A stretch of DNA of 36,202 bases from Colwellia sp. (lineage in GTDB: Bacteria; Pseudomonadota; Gammaproteobacteria; Enterobacterales; Alteromonadaceae). Where the stretch lies: assembly GCF_013215345.1 (NCBI RefSeq), contig NZ_JABSOV010000036.1, forward strand, positions 1 to 36,202, given 5' to 3'. Numbering within the stretch: position 1 is the stretch's first letter; each line of letters starts with the position of its first letter. The notes beneath the pieces are model-generated. The model ran no database searches and was not told the DNA's origin. It was given only the letters and a program-made list of their open reading frames with translations. Positions 18,930 through 27,838 of the stretch are shown here, piece after piece. The translations under genes were made by a program, and so were the position numbers.

Positions 18930-18961
18930 TTGACCTTAGAGTATACTCCAAGCTTTATAAT
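18930..18961 (+). promoter_or_regulatory. MerR-type promoter and operator
   Basis: -35 TTGACC (18930-18935) and -10 TATAAT (18956-18961) are separated by 20 bp, the overlong spacer typical of MerR-family targets such as zntA. Inside the spacer lies the dyad CTTAGAGTA / TACTCCAAG (18935-18952, 8 of 9 pairs). The regulator would bind here and activate its own operon with the permease by underwinding the spacer when metal is bound. Confidence 0.85.
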
Positions 18962-19013
18962 GTAATATATTAGTTAGGTGAGCGCTGTTAAAGCGTTAAA
19001 TAAGGGATATATC

Positions 19014-19430
19014 ATGTATAGAATTGGTGAACTGGCAGACAAGTTATCGGTATCGACAGATACGCTAAGGTATTATGAAAAACATAAACTTTTAGCTGCG
19101 ACCAGTCGTGCAGATAATGGTTACCGTTTATATAATGAAGAAGCGCTTCGAGTCATGCAGTTTATTATACGTGCGAAAGGTGTAGGTTTTAGTTTAAATG
19201 AAATCAATGATTTACTATCCATTAAAATTGATAAAGCCAGTCATAGTTGTGCGGATGTAAAGTCATTCACCGAGCAAAAGCTTACCCAAGTGAATGATAA
19301 AATAGCTGAGCTGCAGTGTTTTAAAGGCTCACTGGAGTTATTAGTTGCAGCTTGTTGTGGCGGCGAAGAAGAAGCGACCCACTGTTCCATTTTATCTGCA
19401 CTGGAGAATGTCGATGCTATTAATAAGTAA
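19014..19430 (+). CDS. MerR-family metal-responsive regulator, ZntR-like
   Basis: The ATG at 19014 follows a good AAGGGA and gives MYRIGELADK, the usual start of ZntR/CueR proteins (138 residues). Residues 1-70 are the MerR winged helix, 78-110 the dimerisation helix, and 111-138 the metal-binding tail. Cys79, Cys114, Cys115 and Cys124 sit exactly where E. coli ZntR has its zinc ligands. His119 of ZntR is replaced by Glu, with a His at 123 beside Cys124. The stop overlaps the permease start by 17 bases, so both genes form one operon driven by the MerR-type promoter at 18930. Zinc or another divalent metal is the likely signal. Confidence 0.88.
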   Translation: MYRIGELADKLSVSTDTLRYYEKHKLLAATSRADNGYRLYNEEALRVMQFIIRAKGVGFSLNEINDLLSIKIDKASHSCADVKSFTEQKLTQVNDKIAELQCFKGSLELLVAACCGGEEEATHCSILSALENVDAINK

Positions 19431-20739
19431 TTTTTGGGAGTTATTTGTCCTTTCTGCTCCTTGGTTGATGTTAGGTTTGTTGATCGCGGGCATAATAAAT
19501 GTCTATCTACCCAAGGATTTCCTCAATAAACACTTAGGCAGTGATGGTCTGCTTACCACAATAAAAGCAGCGCTAATTGGCGCACCTATGCCACTTTGCT
19601 CATGCGGTGTTATCCCTGCTGCTTTAGGGTTGAGGCGTGCGGGCGCTTCGAAAAGTGCAACGACTGCATTTCTCGTTTCTACCCCTGAGACAGGAATAGA
19701 CTCTATCTCGGTATCTTATGTGTTACTTGGCCCTTTTATGGCGATTATTAGGCCTATTGCCGCGGTAACCAGTGCAATTGTTGCTGGTATGTTGGTCGGC
19801 CGTGATAGCAAAGATGAGCTAGTTCAGCTTGAAGCTCAAACCAATACTAAAACAGATAAGAAAACTGAAAGTAAGGCTGGAAATAATGATAAGTATTGTT
19901 GTGCAGGTAAAGAAGTAAAGTCTGAAATTACAATAGCTGCAACTAATGAGCAAGTAAGTTGCTGTGCTAAACCAACAGTGGCAACTAAAACCTCATGCTG
20001 TGCAGGCGAGACTAAGTTAGTAAGCAAACTCGCATTACCACAAGAGTCGGTGCTAGAACTTGAAACAGAAGCTCAACAAGAGCTTAAACAAGACCATCAA
20101 CCAGAGCAAATCAAAGCATCAGCAGATACATGTTGCAGTACCAAGATAGCTGAAGATGATACCACTAAGGTGTCGGCTTTTGCTAAGCTAAAACAAGCGG
20201 TAGCGTTTAGCTGTACCAAGCTGCTAAGTGATACTGCAGTTTGGCTGTTAATAGGTTTAGGATTTGCTGCTATTGTGCAAACTTATGTACCTATAAGCTT
20301 CTTTAGCCAATGGGGCAGTGGCATCTTAGCCATGATAGTGGTGATTTTAATCTCTATCCCTATGTATGTTTGTGCTACGGCATCAACACCCATTGCTGCA
20401 GGTTTATTATTGTCTGGCGTTTCTCCCGGGGCGGTGTTGGTATTTATGTTGGCAGGTCCCGCTACGAATATTGCCACCTTGGGCGTGGTAGCAAGTGAGC
20501 TGGGTAAACGCGCGGTTGCTTCATATTTAACTGGCGTCATCGGTGTCGCTATTATCTTTGGCTTTTTAACTGATTTCCTAGTGGAGCATTACGACATTGA
20601 AGTGGCGCCTATGTTAGGAGAGCACCATGAAGTGTTACCCAATTGGCTATCACAATCTTTCGCCTTGATTCTTGTCTTACTGCTAGTGCGATTGTTGGTA
20701 TTAAAGTTCACAGCCAAAAAGGAATTACTAAAGACATAA
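19414..20739 (+). CDS. SO_0444-type Cu/Zn efflux permease with Cys-Cys repeat loop
   Basis: An inner-membrane permease of the ArsP_1/DUF318 superfamily, 441 residues from the ATG at 19414, which is seven bases from GGAG; an ATG at 19408 is too close to it. The N-terminal half has the conserved PLCSCGVIPAALG (Cys62, Cys64) and STPETGIDS; the C-terminal half has CATASTPIAAG and GPATNIATLG. Between them, about residues 130-265, a hydrophilic loop holds four Cys-Cys pairs: YCCAG (162-163), SCCAK (183-184), SCCAG (195-196) and TCCST (240-241). These look like soft-metal sites that load the exporter. The coupled ZntR-like gene supports metal efflux. Confidence 0.85.
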   Translation: MLLISNFWELFVLSAPWLMLGLLIAGIINVYLPKDFLNKHLGSDGLLTTIKAALIGAPMPLCSCGVIPAALGLRRAGASKSATTAFLVSTPETGIDSISVSYVLLGPFMAIIRPIAAVTSAIVAGMLVGRDSKDELVQLEAQTNTKTDKKTESKAGNNDKYCCAGKEVKSEITIAATNEQVSCCAKPTVATKTSCCAGETKLVSKLALPQESVLELETEAQQELKQDHQPEQIKASADTCCSTKIAEDDTTKVSAFAKLKQAVAFSCTKLLSDTAVWLLIGLGFAAIVQTYVPISFFSQWGSGILAMIVVILISIPMYVCATASTPIAAGLLLSGVSPGAVLVFMLAGPATNIATLGVVASELGKRAVASYLTGVIGVAIIFGFLTDFLVEHYDIEVAPMLGEHHEVLPNWLSQSFALILVLLLVRLLVLKFTAKKELLKT

Positions 20740-20994
20740 AAGTAAGTAACCTCAATTCTGGTTAATGAATGTTTGATACTTGCAAAGTAACTATTAATAC
20801 CAATTGGTTGCAATACCAATAAAAAAAATTAGTCTATTTATATCACTCAATATTGATAGTTTAGTGTTTATCAAGGCGGTTATGTGTACCCAATAGCTGG
20901 CTATTGGTAGCAGAACTAACGAAGATAGGTGCTAAAATAACTTATTGAGTAACTTTGCTTATCCAGAGCTGAGGTTAAGTAGATGAACTCAATG
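20740..20994. other. intergenic region with short inverted motifs
   Basis: No credible ORF. It carries the palindrome ACCAATTGGT (20799-20808) followed by another ATACCAAT, resembling short interspersed motifs seen between genes of Alteromonadales. No mobile-element gene is attached. Confidence 0.35.
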
Positions 20995-21022
20995 AAAAAG
21001 CAGCTATTATTAGCTGCTTTTT
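20995..21022. terminator. bidirectional terminator
   Basis: AAAAAGCAGCTA and its exact complement form a 12-bp stem around TTAT, with T runs on both strands. It stands between the convergent permease and collagenase genes and can serve both. Confidence 0.8.
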
Positions 21023-21121
21023 GCTGAAGGGCTCTAAAGTTCAATGAACTAAGTTAATGGACTAAGTCATTGAACAATGAAGATGAAAACTAAGTTACTA
21101 ATAAGCGTAATTAAAAAGTAA

Positions 21122-24100
21122 TTACTGCTCAGTAATAGTTAGCTTAACACCGCCAAATTCACCATCAAGGGTAATATAATGCCAGTAAACAGTAGGGTCT
21201 AATTCAACAATTAAACTATCAAAATTACCATCACCATTAGCATAACCGTTGTTGTTTTGAGCCGTAGGCCAGCCACCAGCTTTATACATTATGTCTGCAT
21301 TACCCCAGCCGCCAGTTGTTCTTAATTCAAAACGGGTAGCTAAGTTGCCGTCGTTACGAATAATAAACGATGCACCACCACTTGATGAATTGATACATTC
21401 AACAACTTGATTCATAGTCACAGTATTATTGTTTTTATCATGTTTGTTTGCTGGAACATTAACAATACATGGCGAAAAATCAGTACTGATTGTAATCGGC
21501 TCACCTGCCCAGTTACCAGCAGTGCCAGAAGCAGCAGAGTTAGTATCATTAGGGCCAAATTCAACAATATTACTGCTACCTAATACGATGCCGTTAACTA
21601 ACCATTCATTAAATTCTGCATCGAATGAAGTACCAATATTATTGATAAATGTTTGGTATTCAGGGTACTGACCACTACGTGTTAAGTTTAATATTTGATT
21701 AACATCGTTTCTGTGCTTTTCAAACATGAAACGTACTGCTAAATAACCCCAACGATAAACACGATCTTGACCAGAACCATAGTTATTTTTAAAGATTTCA
21801 GATAAGGCAACTGCTTGAGTTTTACCCAAAGTAACGGCATTTGCATAACCGTCGCCATAAGAAATGTACTCTCCTAAGCCTTCAGACCACCAAACCGTAT
21901 TAACTGACATACCTAGAGAGAAATCACCATACAAGTCGAAACGACCATCTAAATAATGAACGTATTCATGCTGTAAGTTCCAAACGTGAAAGTCAGGTCT
22001 CATCCATGCAGCTTCATAAGCAATGAAACGTGCTTGGTTTTTGGCATTGATTGGCGCACCTTCTAAGTACATACCGCCATTGTTGGTATCCATATTGAAG
22101 AATAAGCCTGCATATGTACTATATTCCTCTGAAGAATCAAAAATAACTAGTTCTAATGCTTCATTAGTATCGTCAGCAACCGGTACATAACCAGTACCTA
22201 AGATATTATGGAAGTTAGTTTCTTGGTTACCTAATACTTGACAAATCCACGCTGCTTGATCGTTATACATATGTTGAGCTCGAATTTTTAAGCTAGCAGA
22301 ACATTTGTAGTTAAAGGCTAATGTTTCTTGTTCTAAGGTAAAAGCAAAACCACAAATATTATAGTAACCACAATCAGCACGATCATAATAATCAGCCATG
22401 CTAGCAACGCCTATCCAAATATTCTTAGTATTGTCGAGTTTACTTGTGCTATCTAACATACTTTTCACATAAACTTTAACTTGCGCTTCCATCTCAGGGA
22501 TATGGTATAAACGAGAAAGTTCACGGGTAGCATTATATAATACGTAATCAGCATCAGTACCAATTAGGTGGCGTTTGCTTGATTGGAAGTTATTTAATGC
22601 TGTTAGTATCGCATGGTCAGTTGCGTACAATGCACGCATATCTGTATCCCACTGTGCACGGAATATTGTGGTGAATATCGAGTTAGCAGCAGCGTTCATG
22701 TTGAAGCTTGATGCCCAGTCAGCATTATATTCGTTCAATACACGTAAAGTGATATCGTTAAAGTCAGCACCTAAACCTGCTGAATCAACATTGATTAATG
22801 CTTCTTTTAATACACCACCATTACTTTCACTTGCAAGCCAAGAACTGCCGTTGTTAAAGAAAGTGCGCAAAGCAGTTTTGATACTTGCTTTTACTGCTGG
22901 TGTATAGTCAACGATATCTGTTGGATGAGCAAATTCCACATAAAACGCACCACGGAAGAAGTAGAATAACGCTTCTAAACCAGTAGTATCTTCACCAGTG
23001 TAAGATGAAGCACGAGAGTTAATTGCATTAGCAATTGCTATCATGTTTGCTTCAGAGAACAATGCTGTGGCATCAGGTCCGCTAATGTTATAAATAGGGC
23101 TAACATTTTGTGGGTGTGTTAAAGCAATACGCTCAACTAAGGCCGCACCGTTTAAACCAATAAAGCGTGTAGCATCTGTTGGGAAACCGTCATCTGGAAT
23201 GGTTGAACCACCACCCGTAGTAGGAATATCTTTTGGATCAATGGCTACTAATAAGCTCACTTCTGAAGCTGAAGTACCATCAAGTGATACGTATAACCAA
23301 CCTTTGTTAGCAGTAAAGCTAATTGACTCGTCAGTACCAACATTGTTTGATATATGATCGTAACTTGTTGAGGTAGCCCAACCTTGTTGGCTAGTTAACA
23401 AGTCAAATTCACCGGAGCCGCCACCCGTTGAAACAATAACATTAATATTGTCTGCTGGTACATGGATAGCATATGACGAAGTACCCGCTATAGTGTTGAT
23501 ACATTCAACTTGGTTGAAGTTCACTCTACCTTCTACCGGTGTTTCAGCGCCACACATGCCAGGGTTAGCCGGTAAGGTTGGAATATTACCAGTACCGGTG
23601 CCTGGATCTGGGTTAGGAGTAGTGCCGTTATCAGCGCTAACTTTAAAGCTAACTTCCTGATTAAGCCCAAAAACACTGATATATAAAGTACCAGCATTAG
23701 CCGTTAATTTTAGGGTCTCGTTTGTGCCATCACTTACCGAAGAAGCAGTGTTGCTACTGCGAGTTGCCCAGCCGCCAGTGTTAACATAAATGTCAGCTTG
23801 ACCTGAGCCATTTTTAGTTTCGATGACTAGCGGCGTATTATCCGCTGGAACGTCGATGTAGAAGTATTGACCGTTACCTGAAATACATTCTTGTGACTCT
23901 AATGTTAATTCATAGCCAGCTAAGGTATTTGCGCCACACATAGTTGGTGTGCCATTACCTGTACCAGGATCAGTACCACCAGCATTTACATCTTTAACAT
24001 CTAAAGTAACTTGTTGATGGGCACCAAAAACACTGACGTATAAACGGCCGGCTCGAGCAGTAACAGCAAGTGTTTCTTCAGTACCTGAGTTATATGTACG

Positions 24101-24388
24101 TTGAGTGTGGTTAGAGCTTGTTGCCCAGCTATAATCGCTAACTAAGATGTCAGCTTCACCTGTGCCACCTGACGTTTTAATTTCTAATGCGGTGTTATCA
24201 GCATCAACATCAATATAAAAATATAGACCGTTTCCCGATATACATTGTGTTTGGTTTATTGCTAGTGCCCCGCCTGATGTGGTTGTGCTACCACATTGAA
24301 CCGGTGCATTGGCGCTGGCGGTAGTTGATGCTAAGGCACCAAGTACCGTGGCAACGGCGAGTAATTTATTTTTAACAGAATTTGACAT
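21122..24388 (-). CDS. secreted M9-family collagenase with flanking PPC-like modules
   Basis: A zinc metalloprotease likely to digest collagen or gelatin outside the cell. I take the ATG at 24388 (MSNSVKNK, 1088 residues) because GGGAAG precedes it; an ATG four codons earlier lacks a site. A signal peptide ends at ASA|NAP. Three similar modules of about 110-120 residues follow, each starting with a CG and containing ECISGNG-like, GQADIYV-like and GWAT motifs (pre-peptidase C-terminal type). Then come the M9 N-terminal domain (about 410-690) and the catalytic domain with His807-Glu808-Tyr-Val-His811 and the third zinc ligand Glu836 in WSEGLGEYIS. A fourth module ends the protein. Known Vibrio and Clostridium enzymes carry such modules C-terminally; three in front is unusual. 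It lies convergent to the permease and divergent from the proline-rich gene. Confidence 0.88.
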   Translation of the reverse strand: MSNSVKNKLLAVATVLGALASTTASANAPVQCGSTTTSGGALAINQTQCISGNGLYFYIDVDADNTALEIKTSGGTGEADILVSDYSWATSSNHTQRTYNSGTEETLAVTARAGRLYVSVFGAHQQVTLDVKDVNAGGTDPGTGNGTPTMCGANTLAGYELTLESQECISGNGQYFYIDVPADNTPLVIETKNGSGQADIYVNTGGWATRSSNTASSVSDGTNETLKLTANAGTLYISVFGLNQEVSFKVSADNGTTPNPDPGTGTGNIPTLPANPGMCGAETPVEGRVNFNQVECINTIAGTSSYAIHVPADNINVIVSTGGGSGEFDLLTSQQGWATSTSYDHISNNVGTDESISFTANKGWLYVSLDGTSASEVSLLVAIDPKDIPTTGGGSTIPDDGFPTDATRFIGLNGAALVERIALTHPQNVSPIYNISGPDATALFSEANMIAIANAINSRASSYTGEDTTGLEALFYFFRGAFYVEFAHPTDIVDYTPAVKASIKTALRTFFNNGSSWLASESNGGVLKEALINVDSAGLGADFNDITLRVLNEYNADWASSFNMNAAANSIFTTIFRAQWDTDMRALYATDHAILTALNNFQSSKRHLIGTDADYVLYNATRELSRLYHIPEMEAQVKVYVKSMLDSTSKLDNTKNIWIGVASMADYYDRADCGYYNICGFAFTLEQETLAFNYKCSASLKIRAQHMYNDQAAWICQVLGNQETNFHNILGTGYVPVADDTNEALELVIFDSSEEYSTYAGLFFNMDTNNGGMYLEGAPINAKNQARFIAYEAAWMRPDFHVWNLQHEYVHYLDGRFDLYGDFSLGMSVNTVWWSEGLGEYISYGDGYANAVTLGKTQAVALSEIFKNNYGSGQDRVYRWGYLAVRFMFEKHRNDVNQILNLTRSGQYPEYQTFINNIGTSFDAEFNEWLVNGIVLGSSNIVEFGPNDTNSAASGTAGNWAGEPITISTDFSPCIVNVPANKHDKNNNTVTMNQVVECINSSSGGASFIIRNDGNLATRFELRTTGGWGNADIMYKAGGWPTAQNNNGYANGDGNFDSLIVELDPTVYWHYITLDGEFGGVKLTITEQ

Positions 24389-24916
24389 GTGTCTTCCCAT
24401 TTTATGGAGTAAGGCTATGCAACCCCCTCCTATTTTATTATTTATTTTGCTTTTTGAAGTTACTCTTTAGTTAAGTCTTAGTGACTCTTCTCGCTAGAAA
24501 AGCGCTAGCATTGCATTGGTAACATATTTCCCGGTATTTCCATCATTGATGAATAAGGAAAAATGTTTATGTAACAATTCTGAAACATAATTGTATGCAA
24601 TATATTGTAGAAAGTATGTTTTGTATACTAAATAAGCATGGTTTTTTAATAGTATTAGCGGGGGAATCTCAGACAAAACGGTTGTTTTTAATACTATCTG
24701 TATGTATATAAACAATAAAATATCAATATTTTAATGATGGTAAATATTGAAAAAACGTTAAGTTAATTAACATGTAGTTAACTTATTGGCATATTCGAGG
24801 TGTTTTTCTAGGTTGAAAACAACTCGGTTGATGTAATTTCAAACAATATCACCTTGTTATTTTCTTTTAGGGTATGTTACCTTTATTGTATTCAATATAC
24901 ATTTTGTGAGTTAAAT
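24389..24916. other. divergent promoter region of the hydrolase block
   Basis: Over 500 bases of AT-rich DNA between the collagenase and the proline-rich protein genes. No ORF with coding character. The length suggests complex regulation, but I see no clear operator. Confidence 0.4.
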
Positions 24917-25291
24917 ATGAATAAAACAACATTGTTAACGGCTGCTTTAATAGCGGGTATAGTTGTTGCCTTTAGTTATAGTTTTTTAGATGATGATGCA
25001 AAGTCGGCGAAAAGCCAGCAACAAGTAATATCTGATAGTGCTCAGGTAAAGGCTCCGCCATCTTCGCCAAGTAATGTAACTAAAGCTGTGACAGTTACTG
25101 GTGAGAAAAATAGTGAACAAGAAACGGTTGTTGTTGATGAAAATAGCTATGTAAGAAACGCACCACCACCGCCTATTAGCTCAAATAAATCAAAAGATGG
25201 TCGTTACACTACACCTCAAGCCCATGGCCATGAAGAAGTAGCCAACAATCAGAAAAAAAATGCACCACCGCCACCAACTGGGGCGAACTAA
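24917..25291 (+). CDS. small proline-rich membrane-anchored protein
   Basis: The ATG at 24917 gives 124 residues: an N-terminal hydrophobic segment (LLTAALIAGIVVAFSYSFL, residues 5-24) and a hydrophilic, low-complexity periplasmic tail. The tail has two NAPPPP motifs (about 81 and 115) around a Ser/Lys-rich linker. The PPPP runs could be flexible spacers or protein-binding sites. The ribosome binding site is weak (GAG). I do not recognise the family. It sits between two secreted-protease genes and may belong to their export or regulation, but nothing in its sequence shows this. Confidence 0.6.
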   Translation: MNKTTLLTAALIAGIVVAFSYSFLDDDAKSAKSQQQVISDSAQVKAPPSSPSNVTKAVTVTGEKNSEQETVVVDENSYVRNAPPPPISSNKSKDGRYTTPQAHGHEEVANNQKKNAPPPPTGAN

Positions 25292-25322
25292 ACAATTGCG
25301 GTTGACTATTACCGTTGAGAAT

Positions 25323-25354
25323 AAAAATCCCTAACACTGATTAGGGATTTTTAT
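25323..25354. terminator. bidirectional terminator
   Basis: AAAAATCCCTAA and TTAGGGATTTTT form a 12-bp stem with a 6-base loop. It stands between the convergent proline-rich and serine-protease genes. Confidence 0.8.
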
Positions 25355-25370
25355 ATGAACCTTAAATATT

Positions 25371-27524
25371 CTATGGCTGTGCGTTTAGCGTAACACCTGA
25401 AAAGCTCGAATAAGCTTTTAACCCAATATAGACGGTTTCACCAGCGCCTAATGGCACTGAACAAGTTTCATTGTTGCCGCTTTTATAGGGACGACAAGTA
25501 TAACTATTTTCTGTAGGTTGACCGGTTTTACTGGTATATAAATCGGCATCACCACTACCACCAGCAGTGTTAACCGTTACGGTTTCAGCTGTTTGTGCGG
25601 TATAAGTGTATTGTAGCCAGTTTCCTGTTGTTGCGGCTAAGCCCGTTTTTGGAAAATCACTAGGCGTAGAGACCGTATTAGTGGCAACTAGCGAAGCGCC
25701 GCTATAAGCACTGTAGCCAATCAACTTAATATATACTCTGCCAGCACTGGCTAACTGCACATCACAGCTTTCATTATTGCCACCAACAAAAGGACGACAG
25801 TCATAATCACTTTTGGTGGGGATAGTACCTTTTTTCACATAAAGATCAGCATCTCCTGTACCGCCACTTAGTTGTACATCAACACGAGTATTTGCTTGTG
25901 TGGTATCAATATAAAATACTTGCTCATTATCTTTTGCGCCGGCAAGGCTTGATAAGACAATGCCTGATGTTAAACCGCCATTACCATTAGTGTTTACGGC
26001 AACCGTAAGTGTGTCAGTATTGGTTGCGCCACCATTATCAGCCACAGTTAGTGATACATTATAAGTACCACTACTGCTGAAAGTATGTTGCACTTGATCG
26101 CCAAACGCTGAACTACCATCACCAAAGTTCCATTGGTAATCAGTAATTGAACCGTCGGTATCTGAAGAGCCAGCGCCATCAAAATTACAAGTTAACTCAG
26201 TACAATTTTTAGAAATAATTGCCACTGGTGGCTGATTAGTACCACCGCCGCCGTTATCACCAACAGGCACTGTATTGCCAAAAATACTGGCAACTTGTGG
26301 CCATATTTTATCAATTCTTACCCCTTGGTTTTCACAGCCACCAAAGTGATGTAAGGCAATTACATTATTTGAACTGCTTGCCAGTACAGGTGAGCCTGAA
26401 GAGCCACCAATAGTGTCACAGAAATAGCCGGTATCTGTGCCTGTAGCTCGACCATTGGCAGAAACTGCATCTATTTGGCATAAACCACCACTGTTTTGAT
26501 CGCTTTGAATCGACAATTCTTTCGGATTACCTGAGCCATGCTGAGGAATATAAATGAGCTCGCCTTGGGCTGGGCTTCTGACATCGAGGCCAAAGTAACC
26601 AAAACCGGCAATACTGGCGAAGTTATTAACTGTAAACAATGCGTAATCTAGGTTGTAGTCTGTTTTAAGTAGAGATTGACCGGTGACTTTTACAACAGAA
26701 TCAAGCGTACTGCCGTCACAAGAAGTATGTTGGTAATTAAACCATATTTCAGTATCTTGCAATCTTGCTTCGTTATCTAAACAATGGTTGTTAGTGAATA
26801 AATGATTGCCTGAGCCAACGCGCCAACCAGTACATAACCCACTACCAGCCATTAATAAACGGACAACAGGGCGGGTACGTTCATACTCTACCGGGTTACT
26901 TGATGCCCAACATTGCACATCTTTACGTTCATTTACACCACACGTTGATTCAATGCCAATATCTGATGACATATCGACATTGCCTTGCACTTGCAGGTTA
27001 TTAATTAATTCAGAGTCATTTGTTGGCAAATCATTTTCAGTACCTGCTTTATAGCTATCAATCACTAATTGATGTGAAGGTAACCACTGTACATTCACGG
27101 GAAGTACAAGCTTAACCAGCGCTTTTTCACCAAATACAGACATTGCTGAAAATTGCACAGTGCCATTTTCACCTTTTAAGGTATTAAAAGTTCTTGGGGT
27201 ATTTGTTGCATTATCATAACGATAAACTTCACTACCATCTTGGCTAGACACTAATACATAAGCACCATTGGGTATATTAAATACTTTAAAGTGCACCTTA
27301 ATAAAACTTGCCCCTGCGCTTTCAAGGGCAAATTCTTGCACTCTTTCAGCTGAATTCTCGGCATTTATTGATAACTGAGTCGATTGGTTAGGGTTAAAAT
27401 TTACATCTGCAGATTTATGATCAGCAATAATTACGGGGGTGTTGTTTGCAGGGGAGACTTCATTAGCAGCGACAGAATTACTAACAAAAAGACATAGCCC
27501 AAGTGTGGTAAATAATGTTTTCAT
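25371..27524 (-). CDS. secreted trypsin-fold serine protease with PKD and two PPC domains
   Basis: The 717-residue precursor has a signal peptide (about 1-20, SVAA|NE), a propeptide-like region (about 21-185) and a protease domain (about 186-418). The triad is visible: His247 in FTNNHC, Asp293 in NLDYALF and Ser376 in GGSSGSP. Many paired cysteines (CTGW, NHC, CDTIGG, GGCEN) suggest disulfides, and the layout resembles lysyl-endopeptidase-type enzymes of marine and soil bacteria; specificity is not readable. Residues 430-515 are a PKD domain (PPVAI, GSSDTDGSITDYQWNFGDG). Two PPC domains (about 525-610 and 625-717) each carry GxGDADLY and a CRPxxxGNNExC pattern. Such C-terminal domains usually aid secretion or substrate binding and are often trimmed off. 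Confidence 0.88.
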   Translation of the reverse strand: MKTLFTTLGLCLFVSNSVAANEVSPANNTPVIIADHKSADVNFNPNQSTQLSINAENSAERVQEFALESAGASFIKVHFKVFNIPNGAYVLVSSQDGSEVYRYDNATNTPRTFNTLKGENGTVQFSAMSVFGEKALVKLVLPVNVQWLPSHQLVIDSYKAGTENDLPTNDSELINNLQVQGNVDMSSDIGIESTCGVNERKDVQCWASSNPVEYERTRPVVRLLMAGSGLCTGWRVGSGNHLFTNNHCLDNEARLQDTEIWFNYQHTSCDGSTLDSVVKVTGQSLLKTDYNLDYALFTVNNFASIAGFGYFGLDVRSPAQGELIYIPQHGSGNPKELSIQSDQNSGGLCQIDAVSANGRATGTDTGYFCDTIGGSSGSPVLASSSNNVIALHHFGGCENQGVRIDKIWPQVASIFGNTVPVGDNGGGGTNQPPVAIISKNCTELTCNFDGAGSSDTDGSITDYQWNFGDGSSAFGDQVQHTFSSSGTYNVSLTVADNGGATNTDTLTVAVNTNGNGGLTSGIVLSSLAGAKDNEQVFYIDTTQANTRVDVQLSGGTGDADLYVKKGTIPTKSDYDCRPFVGGNNESCDVQLASAGRVYIKLIGYSAYSGASLVATNTVSTPSDFPKTGLAATTGNWLQYTYTAQTAETVTVNTAGGSGDADLYTSKTGQPTENSYTCRPYKSGNNETCSVPLGAGETVYIGLKAYSSFSGVTLNAQP

Positions 27525-27838
27525 TTAAGTTCCTTTTACATTTTTTGAGTTGGCATTGGTACCTCTCCTACCCAATGCTCGATTAAAACCAAATAAACTA
27601 TAGTACTAAATTAACATTATGCTCACATTTCATTAACATTATTGTGAGGGCTATAAAATTATTTGAAGACAAAAAGTATCGTTGCTTGATTACAACTCAG
27701 CAGTACTAAAATCTTGGTTCCTCATAACCTTTAGGTATGACCTTGATAAGGTTTGTTAATTGCTTGCTCTATTCCGCTATGTTCTTATTTATGGTCTGTC
27801 TTTTTTTTAGGCAACAAAAAACATACTGGAGATAAAAA
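27525..27838. other. divergent promoter region
   Basis: About 310 bases between the serine protease and the amidohydrolase-like gene. No coding content. It should hold both promoters; AT richness prevents a confident choice. Confidence 0.4.

Noticed and set aside
20790..20830. MITE insertion around ACCAATTGGT
   Set aside because: The repeated motif is too short and no matching terminal repeats or target duplication could be seen.
22575..22907. 110-codon ORF on the plus strand
   Set aside because: It is antisense within the collagenase gene, with no independent support.
24494..24715. 73-codon ORF on the minus strand upstream of the collagenase
   Set aside because: Composition is that of AT-rich non-coding DNA, with no ribosome binding site and no recognisable content; it lies in a promoter region.
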